A stretch of 64,000 nt of DNA, from the NCBI GenBank assembly GCA_038380795.1, contig CM076267.1:12569501-12633500 (forward strand), in the 5' to 3' direction. Position 1 is the first letter of the stretch; each line of letters begins with the position of its first letter. The translations under genes were made by a program, and so were the position numbers. This document shows positions 11,801 to 22,864 of this stretch, one piece after another. The DNA comes from Pyrocephalus nanus (taxonomy: Eukaryota > Chordata > Aves > Passeriformes > Tyrannidae). The notes under the pieces are model-generated. The model made no database searches. It saw only the letters and a list, made by a program, of their open reading frames with translations, and was not told where the DNA came from.

Positions 11801-14250
11801 TGTAAAGAATCACTCATTTTTTGCTACATTTTCATCCTCAAAATGTTTCTACACCTTGAAATTACACACAAAAAATTACTATGATGTGACACAGTTACTA
11901 CTCTGGTTACCTGTGTTCAGTTTTACGAGAAAGTTTGGGACTGCAGGGTCATTTGTGGGGGGGAAAAATGGTGTATTTCCAAAACAGACATTGCTACTGA
12001 TGACTTAACAAGCTTTTGTCTTAAACTGTTTTAGAGCTTGGCACCAGCTCACAGAAGAGGTCACTGTGCAGTAGTGTACCATTCCAGCATGTACATCTTT
12101 GGGGGATACTTTGGCATCAAAGGCATTTTGCAGGAATTTTGGACTTTCCATTTTGGTAAGTTAAAAAAAACAGGATAAGGTTTTGATCCAGTGTAAAAAA
12201 CCCCAAAAACCTGCAAGAGAGCCTGGCTTGCCCAGTAGAAATGCTGTAAGTTAGTTTTGGCTGCTGTTCAGCAGCATTTAATGATGAATTCTGTCAATTC
12301 AATTAATACCTTGCTGAAATTAGACTATTACACTGGAAGCAGTTTTACAGTATTTGCCAGTTTTAGAGCTGAAAATCAGGGATAATGTTTTGTTCACTAT
12401 TCACTAAATTCTTCAAGGATTACTAAAAACTTTCAGGCGCAGCAGAGACCCTGACTTCAGCCTATTAATGCCATCTTTTGAGTCTCAAATCTCAGACTGA
12501 CCATGGGGAGCCAAACCTTTCAAGAGATGGTTTCATTAGCATATTCATCACCAATCTAGTGTTGCAAACCAGATGATTCCCAGAGACTCCTTAAATGGTA
12601 ACTTTTGTTATCTGGTGGCCATTCTGTCATTATTTTGAAACAAATGATGGGTTTATCTCATCCTTCATTCCCTCACAGGGAGAATAAGCAGAGACATTAA
12701 TGAAGTTTTTGTTGACTGATTTTTTCCCCTCTTACAGCCAGGAAACTATCTTTCTGTGTCAGAGTTAATGAATTGACAAAGCCGTAGGAAAAACTGCTCT
12801 GTAAATAAAATTTCCATGGCATCTGTCATATAGCATCTGACATTTTCATTAAAAGTTTATTTCAAAACTGATTTTTTTAAACGCACTTTTTCAGTGTCAG
12901 AATTTAAGCTTTTAACTCATACTGAAATAAGCTTAGAGCAGAAACCTTTACTCTTCAACTGAATAGTTATTTTCTTCTTGAAATAAATCCCTTCTCAAAT
13001 ACTCAAGTAAATCTGAACCATCTATAACTAGTATTTCTCTTTCAGATACAGGAAGGTGGTTGTGTGTTTCCAGCCCATCTCAGAACACCAGTCCAGGACC
13101 TCGGCATGGCCATTCTGCAGTGGTTTATCCTACTGGAATGTACCTCTTCGGAGGACTGATGGGGCTGAGTGAGCAGAAGGACTTGTGGAAGTGGGACCTT
13201 GTAAGCAGCAGCTGGTCCAACATCAGAACAAGGTAAACTATTCTATGTGTTACACTAAATGAGCAGAGAAAGAAAGAATTAATCTTATCATTTGGTACTG
13301 CATCAGGTGGAGGGGGAGGCAGTGCCCTTTTGGCGGATGTAGGAATTGTTCAGATCAAGATACGGTGCTGCTGCCATCCCTGGGGCTCCAGTTGGCTTTG
13401 CTCAGAAGAGCTGTTGGCAATGCGCTGATGCAGCTGTCAGCAGTGTAATTCTGATGTCCCAATGCAGCTGTTCAGCAGCCATTCTTCTGAGCCAAAAGGA
13501 AAATAGAGGCTAAAATCAGCATTAGGTTTCTTGTTGGTCTTCTGTTAACTGCTGGTTTCTCTTACACTTAGCCAAGGACCTCCTCCAGTGGTAGGCCATG
13601 CTTCAATAGTCTGCAAAGACTCTATGCTGATTTTTGGGGAAGGGATTTCAAATTCCAGTCCTAATGATGGCCTATGGAAGTATCATTTCCATACGCAGAC
13701 ATGGAAGAAGCTTAGTAGTACTGCAAACTTTCCTCCTAAGATGTATCACTGCATTTTAGGAATTGGTGTTGATTTCCAAAGTACCTCAGATTTCACTCAT
13801 ACACCCCCCAGCCACTGGAAGAATGATCAGAAGGACCATGGCCAGCTGGTGCCCATCCCAAGGCACACTTGCTTTGTCAACTACTTCCACCAGCGGCCCA
13901 TGGACGGGCTCTTGGGCAGCAAGGAGAGCAACGCCATTGAAATGAAAACCTTCAGCTTGCCTCTGGAGCCAGTGGGCTCCCGTGCATTTCAGACCACCTC
14001 AGAGGCAGAATTAGACCTAAACAGAGACTCCAGCCTTTTGTTGAAGGACAAGTCTCTCCCTCTGTTTCCCTCTTCAGAGAGAGAAACTTTGGCTGCCGCT
14101 CAGGTTGTGGGTGAAGAGGAGGGAGGTGACCCTGCGACTGCAGGGGATGAACTCGGCAGCCACACCAGCACCCTGCTGCTCACTGGGGGCAAACCTTTGT
14201 CCAGCTTCGCCGAGATCTCCTTCAGGCAAATGGAGTTCGATAGCTTGTGA
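8806..14250 (+). CDS. Kelch-repeat (beta-propeller) protein, C-terminal 401 residues
   Basis: Six exons (8806-8898, 9657-9735, 11246-11292, 12035-12155, 13046-13232, 13572-14250) have GT-AG borders and compatible phases, and join into 1206 bases ending in TGA. The product shows at least four kelch blades, each with an H-x-x-V/I strand, a hydrophobic-FGG strand and a following W. The FGG doublets are at about residues 36-38, 97-99 and 140-142. The last blade has FGE instead. From about residue 235 the chain is polar and probably disordered. A propeller needs five to seven blades, so one or more N-terminal exons are missing. Kelch proteins commonly act as protein-binding platforms, for instance as substrate receptors of ubiquitin ligases, but no BTB, F-box or other partner domain is visible here. 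The gene converges on EPB41L5. I compared it by memory with KLHDC3, KLHDC10 and RABEPK and did not find a match, so I give no symbol. Confidence 0.85.
9657..9735 (+). CDS. Kelch gene exon B
   Basis: The acceptor is TTTTGCAG and the donor ATTG|GTATGA. It encodes GNLYIFGGM, the FGG strand of a blade, and then PLWTYDI, the strand with the conserved Trp. It ends in phase 1, and exon C supplies the rest of the Asp codon. Confidence 0.92.
11246..11292 (+). CDS. Kelch gene exon C (47 bases)
   Basis: This short exon has acceptor CCCTAG and donor GAG|GTAAGG. It encodes DSTRWTECRNVPAEKE, the W-containing outer strand of the blade begun in exon B. Phase 1 in and phase 0 out match both neighbours. It is too short to stand out as an open frame and was found by following the phases. 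Confidence 0.88.
12035..12155 (+). CDS. Kelch gene exon D
   Basis: The acceptor is TTTTAG and the donor TTTG|GTAAGT. It encodes RRGHCAVVYHSSMYIFGGY and then EFWTFHF, a complete and typical kelch blade core with the H..V, FGG and W landmarks. Confidence 0.95.
13046..13232 (+). CDS. Kelch gene exon E
   Basis: The acceptor is TTTCAG and the donor ACAAG|GTAAAC. It encodes DTGRWLCVSS, then PRHGHSAVVYPTGMYLFGGL and KDLWKWDL, another full blade. It ends in phase 2 and pairs with the C that opens the last exon. Confidence 0.95.
13572..14250 (+). CDS. Kelch gene terminal exon
   Basis: The acceptor is CACTTAG and the exon runs 226 codons to a TGA at 14248-14250. The first part is a blade (VVGHASIVCKDSMLIFGEG, then LWKYHFHTQTWKKL) in which the usual second Gly of the GG doublet is Glu. 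The remaining ~170 residues contain a short stretch with clustered His and aromatic residues (PRHTCFVNYFHQRP) and then a polar, Ser/Glu-rich tail that looks disordered. I recognise no domain in the tail. Confidence 0.93.
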
Positions 14251-14273
14251 TCGCTTTGATTACAAAGTGAAAG

Positions 14274-14279
14274 AATAAA
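14274..14279 (+). terminator. Polyadenylation signal of the kelch gene
   Basis: An AATAAA lies 24 bases after the kelch stop codon. This would give a very short 3' UTR, with cleavage expected about 10-30 bases further on. Confidence 0.75.
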
Positions 14280-14299
14280 TTTCCACCACCGCGGCAGTA

Positions 14300-17200
14300 G
14301 GTGGAAAACCAACTGCTTGCAACTGTCTTCAGCTTCCTATCAGCATGCTTGGGAAAAAAATAATTAAACCTTCTCATACTTGCTGTGAACAGATTTTTTA
14401 CAATGTTAACAAAACCCAACGTATATTTAAGTCACAACTTGCATGTAAGTTGTGATTTCTAAGAAGAGCTTGTTGGAATGCTGCTCTTTTTGTTACTTTT
14501 CTTCTGGTCAGTCCATATCCTTTCAAATTGCAGTGGCTGATGCTGCCTTGAAAATCCAAACTACAAGTAACCCCTACTGGCTCCACAGCTGCCATTCCAG
14601 GGTCAAAGCTTGCTCATGTTGCACTGGCATTAGAGGGAAATCCGTCCACATTTGAAGGATTAGATTAATCTTAATGGCAACATTCTCTTAAGTTTTTTAA
14701 GGTTTTGTTTTCTTGAGTGTTCTTTGCACAATATATTTGCAACATGAGATAGATAGCCTTACAACAACACAGAAACCAAGTAAACAAATTAGCAAGTGAA
14801 ATCTAGAAGATATTCAAGGATTGTATATAAACCATGAGTGCTCCCTGAAAATCATCTGCGGCCTTAGACCAGAGGAAGTACATTATATCTAGAAGAACAA
14901 AGGAATTGCCAAGTGAGTGTTGGCTTTAATTACTGAGCACAAGATCAAAAGGGTTTGACTTCCCATGGTGGGGTGGGGGCGAAAAAAAGAGAAGGGTTTG
15001 ACAGAAGGGGCACAAAGCATGGGCTGTTCTGACTGGTAATTCCTGTTTTAGCCACAAAGGGATTTCTGCTTTTCCAACTCCCATCTCTCTGTTTTGTCAA
15101 CTCAGACAGCAGACATTGCACATTTCCCCTCTACCCCAGTAAATCTTGAGTTCATGTATGACTTTCCTTTGCTGAAAAGAAAAAGTACTTTTTTTGAAAG
15201 ATCATACAGTCCAGTGTTCCAAGCATTTATTTCCATAGAAGTTACTAAGATACTGGCCCTCTGACAGAACTTCAGCCATCTGTAAGAAATGCTGCTGTCT
15301 GAAACGACTAGAAACTATAGGTTAATACTTCTGAACATTTGAAAAAGATTGCTTTTCAAAAGTTTCATAGGAATAAAGGATTTCAAGTGAGAATGTTTAC
15401 TTTTCATCATCTCCTCACAAGTAGCTGTCACATGAACTCAAGGGGCAAATTATAGATGAATTTGCAAAAGGCTACAAGAGTTATTTGGACCATCTGTGAC
15501 CCTTGTTTGGAAACAGAAAGGATTGTACTCTTCCACTTAGATAAAGCCTGCTGTTTCCTATCATTGTGTGCTCTTTTTCTCCACTTTCATGAATCTAATA
15601 TACGTATTTGTGTTTTCAAACTGAACAAAGAACTTACCTTTCTGAACAAGGAACACGATCCTACAAGCTCCAGTCATCTCCTAGCACTTCAGCCAGCCCA
15701 GGCTTTGAATTTCTGCTCCAAGAACAAGAATTTCCCAGTTTGAGGAGGTTTGTTCGGAAAGGACTTCAATACAGCAACTGAGCTGAGCATGTACTGAGCA
15801 CTGCAATCTTAAATCAGCAGCTTGTTTTCCTTTTGCTGGCTGACATGTCTGTTTTGGCATTATCCTGAGAGCTGCCATAACATACAGGCTTTTATCAAGG
15901 ATTGACAAGGGAAGGAAATGTAACTGGAAAGGGCAACAATAAACCAGTGACTTTTCCAAGTCACGCGAAGGCCTCCTGGCAGGTAGAGGTATCCTGGGGA
16001 TGTGCAAGAGCCCCAGGAAAATGCCATCCAGCCTCTGTCATTCCTCTCTTCCTCCCCCCTCAAACTCTCTTCCCTTTGGCAGCCCCACAAAGGGTTTAAC
16101 ATTTACTCAGAGCCAACGCAGGCGGGACATGAGCCAGCCCAAAGGCAATGGCTTGGCAGGGGGAGGAAAAAGCAGCTTGCAGAGTGTGCCCATCTCCCCA
16201 TCTCCTCCCCTGGCCTCTGCCCGTGTGCCAAGTCAGGTGGCTGCACCAGCACCTTGGGCACCACTTCTTCACCTGAGATCCCAAACCTCTCAGGCTGACC
16301 TGATGCCATAAGGGCCCTTCTGTTCCTGCCTCTGCATGGGATACCAGGTGTGCAGGGGCTTGGGGAGGGGTTGTGCCCGGATAGATGTGGGCTCAGGCCC
16401 TGCTTGCGGGAGGATGAGCGGCAGTTGGCCCCAGTAGTGGAAGGGAAGAGAGATCCTGAAAGTGGAGTGCTCTGCTACAGCAGCTTTGCTGAAGCCACTG
16501 GAGGCTCTTTTTCCCCTTGCTGGCCCGTTCCCAGGTTTTTAAAAAACAAGGGTGACCTCAAGCTGGAAGGGATGGGGTTTGGGATTTAAAGTGACCACAT
16601 CCCACAGCTGCCCACAAGAGTGCCTGGCACCTCAGTCCCTTCTCAGCAGGCATGACCCGTATTTCAGGTTCTCTCCCAAAAACCAGTGACAGGACCTAGG
16701 CACACAATCCTTGCTCATACCACTGTATGACATTTCCTGGGTCATCTCCCCTTTCAAAACTCAGCCAGTGCCATCAGCTACACCAACAGGGCTCTCGGAG
16801 CACCTCAAGTGGTGTCACTCCTGTGTGCACACCCCAGCCACCTTTTCAGAGAGGAAGAAGAAGGTTCTTCTTCTTCTTCAGAGAAGAACCTTTGTGCATG
16901 TGCTGATGATATTTCTCCATAACTGTAGCAGTTAATGAGAATTCATCCCAAGCCCAAGCAAGTGACTAAAAGCTGCTGCCATCTGAAAGCTCGGTGGTGG
17001 CCTGCATGAAATAATGAATGGAATCACTCCAGCTAATGACAAATATTTAGAAACAAAACAAAACACACCATTTTTGGCTGGGCATGGACTGAAGGGGCTG
17101 CCACTGAAGCTTGATTGTTTTAGAATGTCTCTGAAAAACAGAGAAGCTTGCACATATCTGACATGCCCACAGTAATTCAATCCATGGAATAAAAGCAACA

Positions 17201-19600
17201 GGATGCAGTGTTCTTGGTAATCTCATCTGAGACACAAGATGTGCTACTGTATCGTAAGTTACATATCTAAGAGAACAAATCGATCGGCTTTAAACACCTC
17301 AACAAACTCATTTGGTTTCTGAACATTAAAATGCATGAATGGCAGAAAGATTTTCTTCTAAAATGTAGCTATTCTCAAGAGGTTTTTTCCAATTAATAAT
17401 AGAAAAAACCTGTTTCATTGTTTTGAGTTATAAGTGAATTTAAAGAACCATTCAGTGACATATCAGTGGGATTGCAGTTTGACCCAAACAACTAATTGTG
17501 CCACAAGGGAAATTACTTCCCATGACCTCAGTCATTTGGATGGAATTTTTTTCTCTTCCATTTGATACTTTTATGAATTGCTGAGAAATGAAGATGATCA
17601 AATAGTTTAGTTGTCCTTTGCTGCCTTCTTAAGCATTTCACCAAAGTCAGGGTTTGGAAATAAACCCTTTCCTTTAAACAATCATTAGCACTACTGTACT
17701 TCAAACACAAACCAGTCCCAGTTTGGAGATAAAAGTGGGTTTGCTAGTTAACTGGCCTGCATGCTGTGGAACCACACTCAGCAGCTCAAGCTTCCTCTCT
17801 GGGCGCACACCTCAGTACTTTGGTTTTCAAAACCACTGGACATGATATTCCTCCTGGCCAATCTCAGCTCTGTTGGAAAGAAGGCATTTAATTCTTTAGC
17901 ATCTACCTGCAAGTTTAGGTGCCACCTTAAATTATGCTTTAACTGACGACAAGCCTCGTCATAACCCACCTTTTACTGCCATACCAGCGTAACGCAGCGG
18001 TGCTTAAAGACGACTCTGCAAGACTTTTGCACTGATGTGGTATATTTAAGACAAAACTACAGTATAAACATTTCAAGACTGGGTTGAGTGGACTACAAAT
18101 CTACTTGTTCCCATGTACAGTTTCAATACAGTTCTCAGTGCAGTGCCTAAGAGACAGTTCATACATCACCAGTGTTGTGAAACAGAAGCAAGAGGGTGCA
18201 CTTCGTTTTATAAAAAACCCAACAAATAAATTATACATTGAGAGCTATTGCCAAGCTTTACATATAAAAGGTAAAAATACAGTAGTTAGTGTGGCTTTAA
18301 CAAAAAATATCTAGCTAAAAAAATATTCATTCTTACATACTTTAAAAATAAGTTTGTCCAGTCATAGGGGGGGAGAGGGTGTTTATGAAACAGAGTGCTC
18401 AAGCCAAGCAGTCAAAAGGTGAGTTTTGTAGGATAATCCTGCAGCTCCCTGCTGGGGAAGGGGTCCAGCAGTGCTGCAGGGGCAGTGCCCATCCCTCATG
18501 GGCTCTCACCAGGCTGTGCTGACCACCTGGATCAATGCCCTGAGCACTGCAACGAGTCACTGCAGCACCCAGCAGGATCCGGCTGGCTCTGCCTCGGTGA
18601 GGGCAGCATGGGGAGGGCCCTGAACTCACATCTGTGGGGCAACACTCAGACCAAACACATGGATCACACCTGCATCACTGAAAGGCCATTAGCATGGGTT
18701 GTTTCTATTTTTTGGTTTAAAAGTTATAATTGTCCAGCTGCATTTGAAAGCACTGATGTTACCATGTCTAACAGCTATATATATGCTACAACTTTCTAAA
18801 CTAAGAAGCACTCTATGTGCCTAGATAGTGCTTTAAATGCTAGCTGGCCATGAAACAGAGGTGCTAACGCTTCACCAGATTTGGGGTGTTCCAGAACACG
18901 TTCAAAATACGAAAAATACATCCAGTGCTGCTTGGGAAAGACACGCTCCTCCTAACAGTACTTCTCTGCTTCATGAAACGAGAATGAGCAGGGTGCAGAC
19001 AAAGGCAGAGCAGGCAAGGACTGGAAACAGTTTGGAGAGAGAGACCCAAACATAGCTGGACTGTTCACCTGAGCTCATCTAACAGAGCTGCAAATTTTCT
19101 AGCCAAAGTTGTGTCCAAAAATTGTCCGAAATGTAGTTGTTACACAGCTGTCTGTCTTTGACAAATATGAGTGGAATTAAGTTCAAAGTCAAACACATTC
19201 CAGCTAATTCATCAGCCATGACTGATTACCAGGTAAGTAGATATTTTATGTCATATAATATACCTGATATTAAATGCCATTACCACTGAATTAATGAAGA
19301 GATTCCCTTACTTCCAGTATAAGAAGGCCTGAACTCCTATATATTAATACTCAAAAACGTGGAAACACACACAGGCTGATGGACCAAATGGGTGAGACTG
19401 AAATGCATCTTCCCAAGTTTAATCAGTCTGAGATGGGCTGGGGTGTTGTTACTATAAATGTTAAGATTTCTATAAAACCTTTTACACCAAACACTTAAGG
19501 AGTGTGACTGGAGTAAAATCACTTTTAGATCCAATCACTTCACATGCATTAATTCATTCCTGTCAACTCTTAGAGCTTTTAAGTGGTTGGCAGACCTGCC
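14300..19600. other. Intergenic stretch between convergent genes
   Basis: No exon was recognised on either strand. The region 16000-16650 is richer in GC and carries several overlapping short open frames, but none shows a family motif or a usable splice context. A nested inverted repeat is present at 16854-16892. The distal 3' UTR of EPB41L5 may reach into the right part of this stretch. Confidence 0.5.
16854..16892. repeat. Nested inverted repeats in GAA/TTC-rich DNA
   Basis: GAAGAAGAA (16854-16862) faces TTCTTCTTC (16865-16873) across two G. An overlapping 11-base arm AAGGTTCTTCT (16861-16871) has its exact complement at 16882-16892 with a 10-base loop. The two hairpins exclude each other. 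Confidence 0.85.
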
Positions 19601-19630
19601 AACATCCTGATACCAGATTCACACAAAAGT

Positions 19631-19636
19631 TTTATT
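19631..19636 (-). terminator. EPB41L5: Candidate distal polyadenylation signal for EPB41L5
   Basis: AATAAA on - (TTTATT on +) about 3.2 kb past the stop codon. A 3' UTR of a few kilobases is plausible for this family, but the choice among candidates is a guess. Confidence 0.35.
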
Positions 19637-21466
19637 TATAAATCTCTTTAAATAAATACCAAAAAATAAACTTTAGGAGAATGCTTGGACTCTGTAGTTA
19701 ATCAATCAGTAATATAGCAATGGTCAGAAAATCCTTTTTTCTCAGTAGCATAAAAGCATTAATTAATACTTTATAACACTAACTGTAGGAGCAATTATCC
19801 CTATTTGGGTCTGATAAGATGCAGGTGCTGAGTGATGTTGTGTTACCTGCTAGCCAGTCATGACACAACACAATACCTCTAGTTTCAAAGCAAAACAGTG
19901 ATGCCAAATTGCAACATGTTCAGATCACCAATCTGTGACCGTGGTCTTGCCAGGCTTCCTATACAAGCAATGATTTGGGTTAGCTAAGTAAGCTACATTG
20001 ACTTAAATGGAGTGAATGTTTGCTCTGAGTATAATCAGGTATCACTGAAAAGAATTGGGTTTGTAGCTCCAAATCCATTAGGAATTGCAAGTTCCCAAAT
20101 TAACAGTTGAAATTTTTGAATTTCTAAATAAAAATTTTCAAATATGAGTGTCCTCTGAAAATTGAGGAAAGCCTCACCTTTTGAAATTTGTGTGAGTGAG
20201 CGTGCGTGATTACAACATTCCCCTCCAATCACCACTATCCCAACCATGCTGAAATAACAGTTGGCTACTCGGTACCATTTAGATTTTAGGGGGACACACT
20301 CACCACACGTTATTTACTTGTTATTTGCTGTATGTGATTGCCCGGGAGGAATCCAAGGCTGGTATTCAACACGCAGTGCTGTAAAACTGTAAACTTCTGT
20401 TATTCCACTTTTGGGAGGGATTCAAGCTGACAGTTCGCAGAGCTCCTGAACCCAATGGGAAGAGTCAAATATCAAACATGCCTAAGAAAATGCTACTTCA
20501 TTCTGTCTATTTACAAACCCAACACATGTAGCTGGTGAATGCCAGCTCAGCTGCTGAGCAAACAGATCAATAGCTAGTGCCAAGTTTCCCCACACAGTCC
20601 TGGCTTTGTGCAGGAAGCAGACTGTTGCAGCCATAGCTTCCCTTTTCCTGCAGGAACTTTGCTGGCAATTGCATTATTAATCCAGACTATGACATTTGAT
20701 ATTTGAATCGTGAATCTTCTACATTTTAATAAGCAGTAAGGCTCAGACTTAACAGTGTAGAAAAAGCCAATATAAACTGGAAGCAGCAATGACAGAACTG
20801 GAGGGCTGGAGAGCAGGACCCTGTGACTGGTCCAGAACAGAGGCTCCTCTAGCAGCACGGGGACCTGCCCGTGCAGTGCTTCAGGTACTGATTGGAGGGG
20901 AACCTGCAGCACCTGCCACCCATTTTGACTCCTGATTCTTGAGGCAATGGCTACAAATCATTGTCTGCAGAGAGTCACTCCGGTATGTCAGTCCTAAGAG
21001 CTTTCTCCGGTTCCTACATTTCTCTATTAAGGCCTCGGGGGTTTTGAGGAGTGGCATTGGGCCACGCAAAATCCAGGTGGCTTCTCCCTTAACACTCTCA
21101 GCATCTTGCAAAGAAGAGCACAAGAGCAACAGCAGCAAGAATGCCTTGGTCTGAATGAAGCAGCCTTGCTGGGCACCAGCCTACTTGCACAACCCATAGT
21201 GGTTTGGTCCAAATCTTTGTTTATGCTGAGACACATGCACACAGCCAATGGCAGAAATGAAGTTGTGCATACAAGTTCCAGAATCAACTTTCACATTTAA
21301 GTTTGTTTGTAAGAACCACCTGCATATAAATATTTATAAACAGTAGCACTATGCAGAAAACATCCTCCAACCCCAGTCATATGTACAAACCTCTTCCTAA
21401 GAAAGAAAGATAGATCCCAGTTTTTTTATCAGTGCTTTCCTGTTAGATGTGGAATTCATCACCACC

Positions 21467-21472
21467 TTTATT
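21467..21472 (-). terminator. EPB41L5: Candidate proximal polyadenylation signal for EPB41L5
   Basis: AATAAA on - about 1.3 kb past the EPB41L5 stop codon. It would give a shorter 3' UTR form. Confidence 0.3.
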
Positions 21473-22806
21473 TCTCCTCCCTATGACTCTGCATTGACCT
21501 TTTTCACACAGGCTGTATCCCCAGGATCCATGTGCTCACCTTCACATGTCCATGTAAGGATATTGCTGCCCAGGGCTCAAATGATCTTTCAACTGTATCC
21601 TGGATTTCACCTGAGCACCAAAAGGCCTTCACCAGCTCTGTGGAGTCTGTGCTCTTACCTTCCTTCTAGCGAGACCTGAACTGCTTACAGGAAATTTTCA
21701 TCTTTTTTTCCTGTTTTCACCCTATTCTTTCCATTCTTGTTCCACATAAAACTATTAGATGACACTTGAAACAGGATTCAAGGTGGCATTAAAAACTGAT
21801 CTAGTTGTACCCTTGTGCTGCAAAAATACCTGGCAAGTATTCCTGAAGCACAACATCTGGAAAAAACACCCAGAAATAGTATGAAGAGAAACAAAGAAAT
21901 TGTTTTCCTTCCTACAAAACAACAAAACTAAACAATAAGCAGTTCCTGAAGTAAGCTGTACTTATATCTTGTCTGCTTCAGCATTTAAATCATACACACC
22001 TCTAGCCTAAAACAGATGTATTTGAGTCATGCAGGAAATCAAATAATCAAGTGTCAAACATGGGACCTCTGCTGTTATCTGCTAATGCTATAAGCTGTTT
22101 GGCAGGTCAGTTTTCCTTTTCCTGATTGGAATGAGCAGCAGCTCAAATCCAGTCAACATAGCTGTCACTGATGGACTAGATATTCATGCTTTCCAGGTAC
22201 TGTAACCAGGGGTGCAAGGGTTATTAAGGTGTTTAAGGCCAAAAAGGAGGGTATGTGTGGGTAAAACAAAGGACAAACAGAGGGAATAATTACACAGAAG
22301 AAAATGTCCTTGGCCATATGAAACAGTCACCACTGTGAGCCCCTGTACACAGCACGGCCACGAGGTGGCCCTATGAGTTCTCCTAATCTCTGCGACATCA
22401 ATCACTCCGCAGCAGTCACCGAGCTCACACCACACCCCACATGGCAGTGAGAGCCTTCCAGGAGCCGTACTGAGAGCCAGCACAGGGTAAGTAACAATAA
22501 ACCCAGCATGAGCAGAACACAACTGTTTTCTGTTCCTCAGTTCAGATCTAGCTCCAGTGTGGCATTTCACTCCTCCCAAGGGAGAAGATCAAACGTGTAT
22601 GTGGTTTTACATCCCGGTTTAGACTGAAATTCCAGTTAGATTGCAATAAACGTAGGAGTCTCTTCCTGGATCCTAGCAAACCAGATGGCTGTTTGACTCC
22701 CATTCAACACGAGTTTGATCCCAAGCAAGTCTTTTGGAAGGATCCCTTGGAGATATGTTAGAGGATTTGAGTTTTTACAAGGTGAGAAGTTCAGAAAATC
22801 CTTCTT

Positions 22807-22864
22807 CTAGAGTTCAGTGGTGAGTAAACATTTTGTTCTTACTGTAGCATCTTCAGTAACTGGG
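22807..22864 (-). CDS. EPB41L5: EPB41L5 last coding exon with stop
   Basis: The acceptor is TTTTAG. The exon encodes [18 protein letters not shown] followed by TAG (22807-22809). The last eight residues agree with the human C-terminus as I recall it. The final T-E-L fits a class I PDZ ligand (S/T-x-hydrophobic), which suggests that the tail is under selection although the exons before it are not well conserved. Confidence 0.93.

Larger units (their letters stand above)
19600..22806 (-). other. EPB41L5: Probable EPB41L5 3' UTR
   Basis: The sequence follows the EPB41L5 stop codon on - and contains no further exon. On - there are AATAAA hexamers at 21467-21472 and 19631-19636, either of which could end the transcript. 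The true end cannot be fixed from sequence alone, and an end further left is possible. Confidence 0.4.

Noticed and set aside
13380..13490. Partly repeated ATGCAGCTGT-CAGCAG words in the kelch intron
   Set aside because: The two copies differ in length and content, so this is probably chance or a very old duplication with no visible role.
16000..16311. Overlapping open frames of about 100 codons on +
   Set aside because: Several frames and both strands are open in a GC-richer patch, with no homology or splice pattern. It looks like a compositional effect.
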